A stretch of DNA of 64,000 nt from Asaia bogorensis. Its GTDB lineage: Bacteria > Pseudomonadota > Alphaproteobacteria > Acetobacterales > Acetobacteraceae. Of this stretch, positions 8,777 through 16,778 are shown piece by piece (position 1 is the first letter of the stretch; each line of letters opens with the position of its first letter). The notes under the pieces are model-generated. The model searched no databases. It saw nothing but the letters and a program-made list of their open reading frames with translations, and was not told the DNA's origin. The stretch lies in contig CAMDGX010000005.1 of NCBI GenBank assembly GCA_945897825.1, forward strand, positions 20,543 to 84,542, read 5' to 3'. The translations under genes and the position numbers were made by a program.

Positions 8777-9748
8777 TCACTTCTTCCTGTAGGCGTAATT
8801 CTTGTCCAGCCGCTCCATCAGGTAGTCCCCATACCGCACCGGCGCCCACCGCGGCGGGTTCGCGGCCGAGGTGCAGGTCGGCACGCATTCCACGATGCTG
8901 TCCATGTCCATGTCGAAGAAATACGGATTGGAATACCGGTCCCCGCCCGACAAATTCTTCACCCGATGCGGCGTCGACTGCCACCGCCGGTTCGTCCACC
9001 GCGACAGCATATCCGCCACATTCACCACCCACGTCCCGTCCACCGGCGGCGCCGCCAGCCAGGTCCCGTCCGCCCGCCGCACCTCCAGCCCGCCCGCCTT
9101 GTCCTGGCACAGGATGGTGAGAAACCCGTAGTCGGTATGCGGCGCCGACCCGAACGCATCATCCGGCGCATCCGCCGGCTGCGGCGGATAATGCAGCATC
9201 CGCAGGAACGTCGTTGGCTTCTGGAAATGCGGCAGGAACCAGTCCCCCGGCAAATCCAGCGCCAACGCCATCGGCCGCAGCAGCTTCATGCAGAACCCCC
9301 GCATCGCCGCCTCATACGCCGAAACCGCCTCCCGAAACCCCGGCAGATCCGGCCACACATTCGGCCCATGCACCTCGGTCCCGTAGCGCGGGTCCGAAGG
9401 CTCCACCTCATGCATGATCATCAACGACTCGGAGTAGTTCGGCCGCTTCACGTTCGCCACCGTCGAGGTCACGATCACCGAGGAGTTCGGCGCCATATAC
9501 CCCCGATGCGTCGCATTCATCGCCAACGCCCGCTTCTCGCCCTCCGGCAACGAATGAAACCGCGCCGACTCCCGGAACAACCCGTCCACCAGCCCCTGCG
9601 AAACCCCGATGTTCCGGAAGTAGCAGAACCCCATCCCCCGGAAGATCCCGTCCAACTCCCGCGCCAGCGCCAAATCCGCCGCCTCGCTCGTCCCCAGCGC
9701 CGAGAAATCCACGATCGGCAGGGCATCCAGTTCCACAGTGGCGCTCAT
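8777..9748 (-). CDS. 2-oxoglutarate/Fe(II)-dependent oxygenase, isopenicillin-N-synthase-like
   Basis: A 323-residue member of the IPNS-like (DIOX_N plus 2OG-FeII_Oxy) family, which hydroxylates or oxidatively modifies small molecules using Fe(II) and usually 2-oxoglutarate. The iron ligands are visible: HxD in APHTDYGFLT and the distal His in STPHRV, with the RxS co-substrate motif RYSNPYF. The start at 9748 has a strong GGAGGGG five bases upstream; an ATG at 9790 has none. It lies 31 bases downstream of the MFS transporter gene and is likely co-transcribed with it. A terminator-like palindrome follows. The substrate is unknown. Confidence 0.92.
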   Translation of the reverse strand: MSATVELDALPIVDFSALGTSEAADLALARELDGIFRGMGFCYFRNIGVSQGLVDGLFRESARFHSLPEGEKRALAMNATHRGYMAPNSSVIVTSTVANVKRPNYSESLMIMHEVEPSDPRYGTEVHGPNVWPDLPGFREAVSAYEAAMRGFCMKLLRPMALALDLPGDWFLPHFQKPTTFLRMLHYPPQPADAPDDAFGSAPHTDYGFLTILCQDKAGGLEVRRADGTWLAAPPVDGTWVVNVADMLSRWTNRRWQSTPHRVKNLSGGDRYSNPYFFDMDMDSIVECVPTCTSAANPPRWAPVRYGDYLMERLDKNYAYRKK

Positions 9749-9779
9749 CGTCCCCTCCATCCCAAGGCAGCTGCCCAGC

Positions 9780-11150
9780 CTACTCCCCACCCCGCGGCCT
9801 GAACAAACTCAACACCCCCGCCCCCACCGAAAACCCCGCCGCCACCATCAGCACCAGCGACACACCCCCCGCCGGATACAGATTGAACAGCATCGCCACC
9901 AACGCCGACCCGATCGTCTGCCCCAACAGCCTGGACGTCGCCTGCATCCCGCTCGCCCCGCCCGACCGCGACCGCGGCGCCGCAGCCATGATCGTCCGGT
10001 TGTTCGGCGAGTTGAACAGCCCGAACCCCACCCCGCACACCACCATCGGCACAACGATGGCAACCCAAGCGGGCCAAACCCACCCCGGCGCCCCACCCAC
10101 CGAAGCCAGCAACACCAGCCCCAGACACAACCCCGCCTGCCCCAGCGCCCCCATCACCGCCGGCGAGAACCGGTCCGATAGCCGCCCCGCGAACATCGCC
10201 GTGAACGCCATCGCCGCCGACCACGGCGTCATCAGGATCCCCGTCTCCGTCTGCGACTTACCCAACTCCTGGATCAGCAGGAACGGCAGCGACGTGAACG
10301 CCATGCTCTGCGCCGCGAACGAACACACCGAGGCGGCAATCGACAGCGCGAACACCGGCCGCATCAACAGATCCACCGGCAACAGCGGCTTCGATTGCGG
10401 CAACTGCCGCCACACCAGCGCCACCCCCACCACCACCGCCCCCACCAGCTCCAGCGCGATCCCCAGCCGGTCCTGCCCGTGCCCCAGCCCGTCGATCCCC
10501 AGGATCAACAGCCCGAAGAACGCCGCGTTCAGCGCCGCACTCGCCGGATCGAACTTCTGCGCCCCCAGCGGCGTCTCCGGCAGCGCCTTCCACCCGATCG
10601 CCAGCGCCAGCGCCCCCAGCGGCAAGTTCACCGCGAACAGCATGTGCCAGTCCGCCACCGCCAGAATCCCCGACGCGATCGACGGCCCCAGCGCCGAGGT
10701 CGTCCCCCCGATCATCGCGTTGTAGCCAACCCCCCGCCCCAGCTGCGAAGCCGGATAGATGAACCGGATCAGCGCCGTATTGACGCTCATCACCCCCGCC
10801 GCCCCGAACCCCTGCAGAACCCGCGCCCCCACCAGCTGCGGCATCGTCTGCGACAGCGCGCACGCCCCCGACGCCGCGGTGAACACCACCAGGCCCCACA
10901 GATAAACCCGCCGATACCCGAACTTCTCCCCCAGCGACGCCAACGGCAGCAACGTCATCGTCACCGCCAGCTGATACGCATTCGCCACCCAGATCGCCTC
11001 GGAAGCGCTCACCTGGAATTCCCGCGAGATCGTCGGCAACGCCAAATTGGCCAACGTCCCGGTCAAAACCGCCATCGCCAGCCCCAACGCCAGCGTCAGG
11101 ATCGCCCAGCCCCGCCGCGGAAACGGCAGCCCATCGGCGCTACCGCTCAT
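9780..11150 (-). CDS. MFS transporter, DHA2 (EmrB/QacA-like) 14-helix family
   Basis: An inner-membrane proton antiporter of about 456 residues with the spacing and motifs of the 14-helix drug:H+ antiporter family: the motif-A-like loop LGEKFGYRRVYLWG after helix 2, the motif-C-like GPSIASGILAVADWHMLFAVNLP, and a C-terminal LFNSPNNRTIMAAAPRSR segment typical of DHA2 members. It begins the minus-strand run that continues into the 2OG oxygenase. I chose ATG 11150 (MSGSADG) over 11171 because the extra seven residues include two cysteines and no other support; neither has a good ribosome binding site. The exported substrate is not predictable. Confidence 0.9.
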   Translation of the reverse strand: MSGSADGLPFPRRGWAILTLALGLAMAVLTGTLANLALPTISREFQVSASEAIWVANAYQLAVTMTLLPLASLGEKFGYRRVYLWGLVVFTAASGACALSQTMPQLVGARVLQGFGAAGVMSVNTALIRFIYPASQLGRGVGYNAMIGGTTSALGPSIASGILAVADWHMLFAVNLPLGALALAIGWKALPETPLGAQKFDPASAALNAAFFGLLILGIDGLGHGQDRLGIALELVGAVVVGVALVWRQLPQSKPLLPVDLLMRPVFALSIAASVCSFAAQSMAFTSLPFLLIQELGKSQTETGILMTPWSAAMAFTAMFAGRLSDRFSPAVMGALGQAGLCLGLVLLASVGGAPGWVWPAWVAIVVPMVVCGVGFGLFNSPNNRTIMAAAPRSRSGGASGMQATSRLLGQTIGSALVAMLFNLYPAGGVSLVLMVAAGFSVGAGVLSLFRPRGGE

Positions 11151-11176
11151 CGCGGGAAACCTGCAACACATGCGTC

Positions 11177-11190
11177 ATGCTGCAACGCAA
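11177..11190 (-). promoter_or_regulatory. 14-bp motif shared with the SBP gene leader
   Basis: A second copy of ATGCTGCAACGCAA, located 26 nt upstream of the MFS gene start. See the copy at 8596-8609. A related TTGCAG half occurs again just inside the MFS leader. Confidence 0.3.
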
Positions 11191-11241
11191 TATCCACGGC
11201 GCCCGAGAGGAGCGCAATGGCCAGGGAAGGCAAGGCAAGCA

Positions 11242-11382
11242 GTTCTTTTTGTGAACAAAAAGAACCAAAAAAACATCATCCCCTTGCGCCGCATCCTCCC
11301 GCCCGACACCCCGCGGCGCCCAACCGCCAAGTCCCGGCCCAATGAAAAAGTTTTTTTGCTTCTTTTTGTTCACAAAAAGAAG
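11242..11382. repeat. Double-hairpin intergenic palindrome, copy 2 (variant)
   Basis: The left hairpin GTTCTTTTTGT/ACAAAAAGAAC (11242-11265) and right hairpin CTTCTTTTTGTTCACAAAAAGAAG (11359-11382) carry a GTGAAC-type core that differs from the other six copies, and the element is longer (141 bp). It lies between divergent genes and so follows no stop codon. Confidence 0.85.
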
Positions 11383-11442
11383 GCCTTCCGCCCTTCCCTT
11401 CCGCAGCCTACCCTCCTGCACCCACCCGCGAAGGACGCGCCG

Positions 11443-12369
11443 ATGCCGAAGAACCTCAAGGACCTGCGGGGCGTCGTCCCCCCGGTCGTCACCCCGCTGA
11501 ACGCCGACTTCACCGTCGACTACCCCTCGTTCACCCGCGTGATCGAGCATCTCATCCAGGGCGGCGTCCACGGCCTGTTCTTCCTCGGCTCCACCAGCGA
11601 GGTCGTCTTCCACGACGAAGCCACGCGCGACAAAATCCTCGCCCACGCCATCGAGATCACCGCCGGCCGCCTCCCCGTCCTCGCCGGAATCGTCGACCCC
11701 ACCACCGACCGCGTCATCGGCCACGCCAGGCGCGCCGCGTCCCTCGGCGTCGACGGCGTCGTCGTCACCGCCCCGTTCTACACCCGCACCAGCCAGCCCG
11801 AGACCGTCGAGCATTTCCGCTACGTGGCCGAAGCCTCCCCCACCCCGGTCATCGCCTACGACCTGCCCGTCAGCGTCCACACCAAGCTGGCGCGCGACAC
11901 CATCACCACCCTGGCGGCGGAAGGCGCCATCGTCGGCCTGAAGGATTCCAGCGGCGACACCGGCGGCCTGCGCTACGTCATCAGCGACATGGCCGCCCGC
12001 CCCGACTTCTTCTGCATGACCGGCGGCGAACTGGATGTCGACGGCGCCCTCCTGATGGGCGCCCACGGCGTCGTCCCCGGCCTCGGCAACGTCGACCCCG
12101 CCGCCTATGTCCGCCTCTACGACGCCGCAAGCCAGGCCAACTGGGCGTTGGCGAAAGCCGAGCAGGAACGCCTCTGCCGCCTGTTCGAAATCGTCTGGTG
12201 CGGCACCCCCCGCACGAGCGCGGGGGCGTCAGGCGTCGGCGGCTTCAAGACCGCCATGCGCGCCATGGGCCTGATCGCCACCAACACCATGGCCCGCCCG
12301 CAACGCAGCCTGAACGCCGAGGAATCCGCCCGCGTCGAGGCCATCATCCGCAGCGTCGGCCTGCTGTAG
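11443..12369 (+). CDS. Dihydrodipicolinate synthase/N-acetylneuraminate lyase family aldolase
   Basis: A 308-residue TIM-barrel class I aldolase or lyase acting on 2-oxo acids through a Schiff base. The Schiff-base lysine is in GLKDSSGD, and the GSTSE loop occupies the place of the GTTGE pyruvate-binding motif. The proton-relay tyrosine is present as AYDLPV. The ATG at 11443 is preceded by AAGGA eight bases upstream. Longer open frames upstream read through the palindromic repeat and are not real. Its context (followed by two SDR genes) suggests a catabolic role with sugar acids or similar 2-oxo acids rather than lysine synthesis; this is an inference. A 2-keto-3-deoxy sugar acid dehydratase or aldolase is an equally possible activity. 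Confidence 0.9.
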   Translation: MPKNLKDLRGVVPPVVTPLNADFTVDYPSFTRVIEHLIQGGVHGLFFLGSTSEVVFHDEATRDKILAHAIEITAGRLPVLAGIVDPTTDRVIGHARRAASLGVDGVVVTAPFYTRTSQPETVEHFRYVAEASPTPVIAYDLPVSVHTKLARDTITTLAAEGAIVGLKDSSGDTGGLRYVISDMAARPDFFCMTGGELDVDGALLMGAHGVVPGLGNVDPAAYVRLYDAASQANWALAKAEQERLCRLFEIVWCGTPRTSAGASGVGGFKTAMRAMGLIATNTMARPQRSLNAEESARVEAIIRSVGLL

Positions 12370-12420
12370 CTGTACGATACAATTATTGTAACGGAATAAA
12401 ATTATAGCGTAATTGATGGG
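12370..12420 (+). promoter_or_regulatory. AT-rich candidate promoter/operator upstream of the SDR pair
   Basis: An abrupt AT-rich island between the aldolase and SDR genes. It contains the perfect palindrome TACAATTATTGTA (12378-12390) and -10-like TAAAAT (12397-12402). A repressor operator overlapping a promoter is a reasonable reading, but the -35 element is poor. Confidence 0.4.
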
Positions 12421-12495
12421 ATCCCTGCTTACCTGTGCCCGACAAGAGCGGCCGGCCCGCGCGCCGCAACAGCCCTTCCCGCACAGGAGCCCTTC

Positions 12496-13254
12496 ATGCC
12501 CGCTTCCACCGCAACCCGCCTCACCGGCAAGGTCGCCCTGGTCACCGGCGCCTCGCGCGGCATTGGCGTCGCCATCGCCGAACGCCTTGCCGCCGAAGGG
12601 GCCGCCATCGCCGTCAACTACGTTGCCAGCGAAGCCGCCGCCCACGAAGTCGTCGCCCGCATCCGCGCCGCCGGCGGCACCGCCGAGGCCATCCAGGGCG
12701 ATGTCAGCCAGGTCGCCGCCGCCACCCCGCTCATCGCCGAAACCATCCGCCGCCTCGGCCGCATCGACATCCTGGTCAACAACGCCGCCATCAGCGCCGG
12801 CATCGAGTTCGACGCCATCACGGAGGCCGATTTCGACCGCCTGGTCGCCACCAACATGAAGTCCGTGCTGTTCCTCTCCCAGGCCGCAGCCCGCGAAATG
12901 GCCCCCGGCAGCGTCATCATCAACCTCAGCTCGATCGGCACCCGCCTCGCCAACCCGATCACCGTCGTCTACACCGCCACCAAGGCCGCCGTGGAGATGA
13001 TGACCCTCTCCATGGCCCGCGCCCTCGGCCCGCGCCGCATCCGCGTGAACGCGGTGGCGCCAGGCATGACCGACACGGAAATGCTCCGCAGCGTCATCGC
13101 CCCCGAGGTGCTGGAGGAGGCGGCCCGCCGCAACACGCTGGGCCGTCTGGGCCAGGTCGGAGACATCGCCCCCGTCATCGCCTTCCTCGCCTCCGACGAC
13201 GCCGGCTGGATCACCGGCGAAACCATCCACGTCAACGGCGGCCAGCGCGGCTGA
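12496..13254 (+). CDS. SDR-family oxidoreductase, tandem copy 1
   Basis: A 252-residue classical short-chain dehydrogenase/reductase, NAD(P)-dependent. It shows the cofactor motif TGASRGIG (residues about 18-25), NNAA, the catalytic serine in NLSSIGT and YTATK (Tyr and Lys of the active site), and ends with the usual ITGETIHVNGGQ. It resembles FabG-like 3-oxoacyl reductases, but the family is too broad to name a substrate. The next gene is a close duplicate. The two are separated by 38 bases and probably share a transcript starting in the AT-rich island upstream. Confidence 0.92.
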   Translation: MPASTATRLTGKVALVTGASRGIGVAIAERLAAEGAAIAVNYVASEAAAHEVVARIRAAGGTAEAIQGDVSQVAAATPLIAETIRRLGRIDILVNNAAISAGIEFDAITEADFDRLVATNMKSVLFLSQAAAREMAPGSVIINLSSIGTRLANPITVVYTATKAAVEMMTLSMARALGPRRIRVNAVAPGMTDTEMLRSVIAPEVLEEAARRNTLGRLGQVGDIAPVIAFLASDDAGWITGETIHVNGGQRG

Positions 13255-13292
13255 GCACTCCCCGCCACCACCCTCAGCGACAGGACCTCACC

Positions 13293-14051
13293 ATGCCCCA
13301 GCCCGTCTGCTCCCGCCTCGCCGGCAAGGTCGCCCTGGTCACCGGCGCCTCCCGCGGCATCGGCGTCGCCATCGCCGAACGCCTGGCCGCCGAAGGGGCC
13401 GCCGTCGCCGTCAACTACGTCGCCAGCGAAGCCGCCGCCCACGAAGTCGTCGCCCGCATCCGCGCCGCCGGCGGCACCGCCGAGGCCATCCAAGGGGACG
13501 TGAGCCAGGTCGCCGCCGCCGCGCCGCTGGTCGCCGAAACCATCCGCCGGCTCGGCCGCCTCGACATCCTGGTGAACAACGCCGCCATTGCCGCCGCCAT
13601 CCCGTTCGACGACATCACTGAAGCTCATTTCGACCAGACGGTGGCCACCAACATGAAGTCGGTGCTGTTCATCTCGCAGGAAGCCGCCCGCGCCATGCCG
13701 CCCGGCAGCGTCATCGTCAACCTTGGCTCCATAGGCACGCGCATCGCCCCGCCCGCGAACACCGTCTACGTCGCCACCAAGGCCGCCGTGGAGATGATGA
13801 CCCTCTCCATGGCCCGCGCCCTCGGCCCGCGCGGCATCCGCGTGGTGGCCGTGGCACCCGGCCTCACCGACACAGAAATGCTGCGCGGCGCCGTCACTCC
13901 GCAGTACCTGGCCGAGGCCCCCGCCCGCAACATGCTCGGCCGCCTCGGCCAAACTACCGACATCGCCCCCGTCATCGCCTTCCTCGCCTCCGACGACGCC
14001 GGCTGGATCACCGGCGAAACCATCCACGTCAACGGTGGCCAGCGCAGTTGA
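13293..14051 (+). CDS. SDR-family oxidoreductase, tandem copy 2
   Basis: A 252-residue classical SDR. By hand alignment it differs from the preceding gene at about 42 positions (roughly 83 percent identical), and long stretches are also identical in DNA. The cofactor motif TGASRGIG, NNAA, the active-site serine (NLGSIGT) and YVATK are all intact. The differences cluster around the substrate loop (residues about 95-115 and 140-155) and the 190-220 region that forms the substrate lid in SDRs, so duplication followed by change in substrate preference is plausible. The start at 13293 gives an N-terminus equivalent to that of the first copy. Confidence 0.92.
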   Translation: MPQPVCSRLAGKVALVTGASRGIGVAIAERLAAEGAAVAVNYVASEAAAHEVVARIRAAGGTAEAIQGDVSQVAAAAPLVAETIRRLGRLDILVNNAAIAAAIPFDDITEAHFDQTVATNMKSVLFISQEAARAMPPGSVIVNLGSIGTRIAPPANTVYVATKAAVEMMTLSMARALGPRGIRVVAVAPGLTDTEMLRGAVTPQYLAEAPARNMLGRLGQTTDIAPVIAFLASDDAGWITGETIHVNGGQRS

Positions 14052-14187
14052 GCCACCACCTGCACCAAGCAAATCCTTCCATCGGCGCGGCGCCGGCGCC
14101 TCGTCATCTTGTCGTTTCGTTACGAACATTTCCAGGAGCGGCGTGCTATCATCCCGGCGTGCCCCTCCAACCACCGCGAGGCCCACC

Positions 14188-14973
14188 ATGTCCGGCACCA
14201 TCCGCTTCGACGACGGAACCGCCTACGAGGAAAGCATGGGCCGCTGGAGCGAGCTCGCCGGCGCGGAATTCCTCGCATGGCTCGCCCCGCCCGCCGGCGC
14301 CGCCTGGTTGGATATCGGCTGCGGCACCGGCGTCTTCTCGCGCATGATCGCGAGAAGCTGCGCCCCCGCCGCCATCACCGCGATCGACCCGTCCGAGGCC
14401 CAGCTCGCCTACGCCCGCCAGGCCGCGCCCGCCATCCACTACCAGCAGGCCGACGCCCAGGCCCTGCCCTTCCCCGCCGCCAGCTTCGACCAGGCCGTCA
14501 TGGCCCTGGTCATCTTCTTCCTGCCCGACCCCGCGAAAGGCGTCGCCGAGATGGCCCGGATCCTGCGCCCTGGCGGCACCGCCAGCGCCTATGCCTGGGA
14601 TTCGCTCGGCGGCGGCACACCCACCGTCCCCGTCCAGCGCGTCCTGGAGGCCCATGGCCACAAGCCGCCGAACCCGCCCAGCCCCGCCGCCTCCGGCCTC
14701 GCCCAGCTGCGCGCCCTCTGGTCCGCCGCCGGCTTCACCGGCATCGAAACCCGAAGGATCGACATCGGCATGCGCTTCGAAAGCTTCGCCGCCTACTGGG
14801 CCATGATGCGCCGTATGTCCCGCGTCAGCCCCCTGCTCGACAGCCTGGGCGAAGCCGAGGTCGAAGCCATCCGCGTCGACCTGCGCCAGCGCGTCGCCCC
14901 CGGCCCCGAAGGCCCCTTCACCGCCCCCGCCCATGCCAACGCCGTCCGCGGCCACCTGCCCGCGCGCGCCTAG
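14188..14973 (+). CDS. Class I SAM-dependent methyltransferase
   Basis: A 261-residue methyltransferase of the Methyltransf_11 type. The SAM-binding motif I is LDIGCGTGVFS (residues about 41-51), the acidic end of strand 2 is ITAIDPSEAQL, and motif II/III lies around ADAQALPFPAASFDQAV and LRPGGTASAYAWD. The N-terminal FDDGTAYEESMGRWS is typical of a subgroup often annotated as UbiE-like. It starts 136 bases after the SDR pair. A dyad TTCGTTACGAA (14116-14126) and an extended -10 (TGCTATCAT, 14144-14152) upstream suggest its own promoter. The substrate is unknown. Confidence 0.88.
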   Translation: MSGTIRFDDGTAYEESMGRWSELAGAEFLAWLAPPAGAAWLDIGCGTGVFSRMIARSCAPAAITAIDPSEAQLAYARQAAPAIHYQQADAQALPFPAASFDQAVMALVIFFLPDPAKGVAEMARILRPGGTASAYAWDSLGGGTPTVPVQRVLEAHGHKPPNPPSPAASGLAQLRALWSAAGFTGIETRRIDIGMRFESFAAYWAMMRRMSRVSPLLDSLGEAEVEAIRVDLRQRVAPGPEGPFTAPAHANAVRGHLPARA

Positions 14974-15009
14974 GCAGCCGAGCACCCTGAAAAATTTCTC
15001 CTCAGACCC

Positions 15010-15038
15010 TTGCATCGCTAACGTTTGTTATTTATATT
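15010..15038 (+). promoter_or_regulatory. Sigma-70-type promoter, probably for a leaderless mRNA
   Basis: The -35 TTGCAT (15010-15015), a 17-base spacer and the -10 TATATT (15033-15038) are a strong match for a housekeeping promoter. The -10 ends seven bases before the ATG at 15046, so transcription should begin at or next to the start codon. No Shine-Dalgarno sequence exists in that gap. Confidence 0.65.
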
Positions 15039-15045
15039 CCCATCC

Positions 15046-15675
15046 ATGAGCACCGCACCCCCCCTCCCGGCCCGGACCACCCCGGCCGAAGCCGCCCTGG
15101 CGGCCGGGGACCTCGCGCGCCTGCTCGACATCATTCTCGCCAGCCTGCTCGACACCCTCTGGACCCGCTCGCTCTACGCCCGCCTCCTCGGCCCGCTCGC
15201 CACCCTGGTCTGGCAGCGCATCGCCCGCACCCGTGAGCGCCTCGCCCGCGCCCTGGCCCACATCGCCGCCGGCTGCACCCCGCGACCGACCCTCCCGCGC
15301 ACAACCCCGCGCGCCGCGACGCCCCGCGCGCCCTTCCCCAACCGCCGCCACGGCTGGCTCGGCGCGATGCTCGACCACGCCATCCGCAACCACGCCTCCC
15401 AGCTCGGCCACCTGCTGGCCCGCCCCGGCGTGGCCGGAATCATCGCCGCCTCGCCCGGCGCGCTGCGCACCCTGCGCCCGCTCTGCCACATGCTCGGCGC
15501 CACCCTTCCCGCGTCCCTGCGCCTGCCGCCGCGTTCCCCCCGGCCGCGCCCCGCCTGCCCCAAGCCGAAGCAAGCCGCCCCGCCTGTCCACTCGGGCACC
15601 CCCGACCGCCCCCTGCAGCCCTACGTCCGCGCCGCCGTGCGCGCCTGGCATCGCCCGCGCGCAAAAAACACCTGA
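15046..15675 (+). CDS. Conserved hypothetical protein, basic and proline-rich
   Basis: A 209-residue protein without a domain I can name. The N-terminal 80 residues contain amphipathic or hydrophobic helices (LARLLDIILASLLDTLW, LYARLLGPLATLVWQRI). The remainder is rich in Arg, Pro and Ala, with a second helical patch (MLDHAIRNHASQLGHLLARPGVAGIIA). I recall similar hypothetical proteins in Acetobacteraceae, but this is memory, not a search. Membrane association or a nucleic-acid-binding basic tail are both possible. The ATG at 15046 is chosen because a near-consensus promoter ends just before it. Codon usage matches the neighbours, supporting a real gene. Confidence 0.65.
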   Translation: MSTAPPLPARTTPAEAALAAGDLARLLDIILASLLDTLWTRSLYARLLGPLATLVWQRIARTRERLARALAHIAAGCTPRPTLPRTTPRAATPRAPFPNRRHGWLGAMLDHAIRNHASQLGHLLARPGVAGIIAASPGALRTLRPLCHMLGATLPASLRLPPRSPRPRPACPKPKQAAPPVHSGTPDRPLQPYVRAAVRAWHRPRAKNT

Positions 15676-15761
15676 CGTCGCATGAGCGAACCCACGCCCT
15701 TTTTGTTCCGTTGTAGTATTGTTTCATGGGAAGCCACCGGAACCCCAGCCCCCAGCCCGGC

Positions 15762-15799
15762 TTGAGCCAGATCAAGGCCGGCCTGTCACCGGCCTGTCA
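15762..15799 (+). promoter_or_regulatory. FNR/FixK-like box and tandem 11-bp repeat
   Basis: TTGAGCCAGATCAA (15762-15775) matches the Crp/Fnr-family (FixK/ANR) consensus TTGATCNNGATCAA at all but one fixed base. It sits about 50 nt before the CBS-protein start, which would place it near -41.5. It is followed directly by two tandem copies of CCGGCCTGTCA (15778-15788 and 15789-15799), and the -10 region is weak, as expected for activator-dependent promoters. Confidence 0.6.
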
Positions 15800-15825
15800 T
15801 CGTGCCGCAACAGAAGGAGGCAGCA

Positions 15826-16242
15826 ATGGCCCAACGCCCGATCGGAGAGATCATCCGCCGCGCCCCCGTCACCCTGCCGGACTCCGCCAGCGTCCAGGAT
15901 GCCTGCCGCACCATGCACGACCAGCGCATCGGCGCGATCATCGTCCTCGACGAACACGGCCAGCTCGCCGGCATCTTCACCGGCCGCGACGCCGTCCGCC
16001 TCCTCGCCCAGGGCCACAGCCCGGCCCACACAAGGCTCGACCGCGTCATGACCCGCAACCCCGAATGCATCCGCCCGGCCGACCACGCCCTCGATGCCCT
16101 GCGCACCATGGGCGACGGCGGCTTCCGCCACCTCCCCGTGGTCGAGAACGGCCGCGTCGTCGGCCTCGTCTCGGTCGGCGACTTCCGCAGCATCGAACAC
16201 GCCAGGCTCGACGAGGAAACCGGCTTCTGGGAACGGATCTAG
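15826..16242 (+). CDS. CBS-domain protein
   Basis: A 138-residue protein made almost entirely of two CBS repeats (residues about 8-60 and 75-125; each has the hydrophobic-G-I/L-F/V-TGRD or VSVGDF signature). CBS pairs bind adenosine nucleotides and act as energy or redox sensors. The start at 15826 has an ideal AAGGAGG six bases upstream. The FNR/FixK-like box upstream suggests induction under low oxygen. The stop codon overlaps the stop of the convergent lipoprotein gene by four bases. The partner protein is unknown. Confidence 0.9.
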   Translation: MAQRPIGEIIRRAPVTLPDSASVQDACRTMHDQRIGAIIVLDEHGQLAGIFTGRDAVRLLAQGHSPAHTRLDRVMTRNPECIRPADHALDALRTMGDGGFRHLPVVENGRVVGLVSVGDFRSIEHARLDEETGFWERI

Positions 16243-16709
16243 CCCCCGGCAGCACACCGCAGCACATAGGCGCGCCGCACCGGATAATAGTGCCGCGCCA
16301 CGAACGCCTCCCGCCCCGGCGCAACCTCCCTCAGCACCCCCTCCGTCAACCCTGGCGGCTCGTCCACCCGCCCCACCACCGCATCCACCGTCCCCGCATC
16401 CCCCAGCCGCACCCGCAGCAGATCCCCCTCCGCCACGGTCATCCCCACCGGCAGCACCGCCTGGTGGAACACCACCTCCACCGGCGAAACCGCGCACCGA
16501 ACCGCCACCACCCGCCCCTGCCCCGCCAGCGCCGCCAACCCCGTGGCCGCCTCCCGCGCCCGCTCGGCCGCCGACCGATACGCCGCATTGCCGGCCATCA
16601 TCGCCGGCGTCACCGGCCGCATCACCACCGCGCGGATCTCGCTGCCGGCCGGCGGCCCGGAACACGCCGCCAGGGCCAGCAGCCACGCCAGTCCGACCAC
16701 GCCCCGCAT
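16239..16709 (-). CDS. Small putative lipoprotein
   Basis: About 156 residues with a lipoprotein signal peptide: MRGVVGLAWLLALAAC followed by SGPPAG, where the lipobox LAAC puts the lipidated cysteine near residue 16. The rest is a compact beta-rich region that includes RPVTPAMMAGNAAYRSAAER and a GDLLRVRLGDAGTVDAVVGRV segment. I do not recognise the family. The ATG at 16709 has GGGAG eight bases upstream; two other ATGs (16715, 16733) are possible. It is convergent with the CBS gene and overlaps its stop by four bases. Confidence 0.7.
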   Translation of the reverse strand: MRGVVGLAWLLALAACSGPPAGSEIRAVVMRPVTPAMMAGNAAYRSAAERAREAATGLAALAGQGRVVAVRCAVSPVEVVFHQAVLPVGMTVAEGDLLRVRLGDAGTVDAVVGRVDEPPGLTEGVLREVAPGREAFVARHYYPVRRAYVLRCAAGG

Positions 16710-16778
16710 CGGCATCGCTCCCGGCTGAAACACCCGCGGGGACTCTACACCGACGCCGCCATCGCGCTAGAAACGGCC

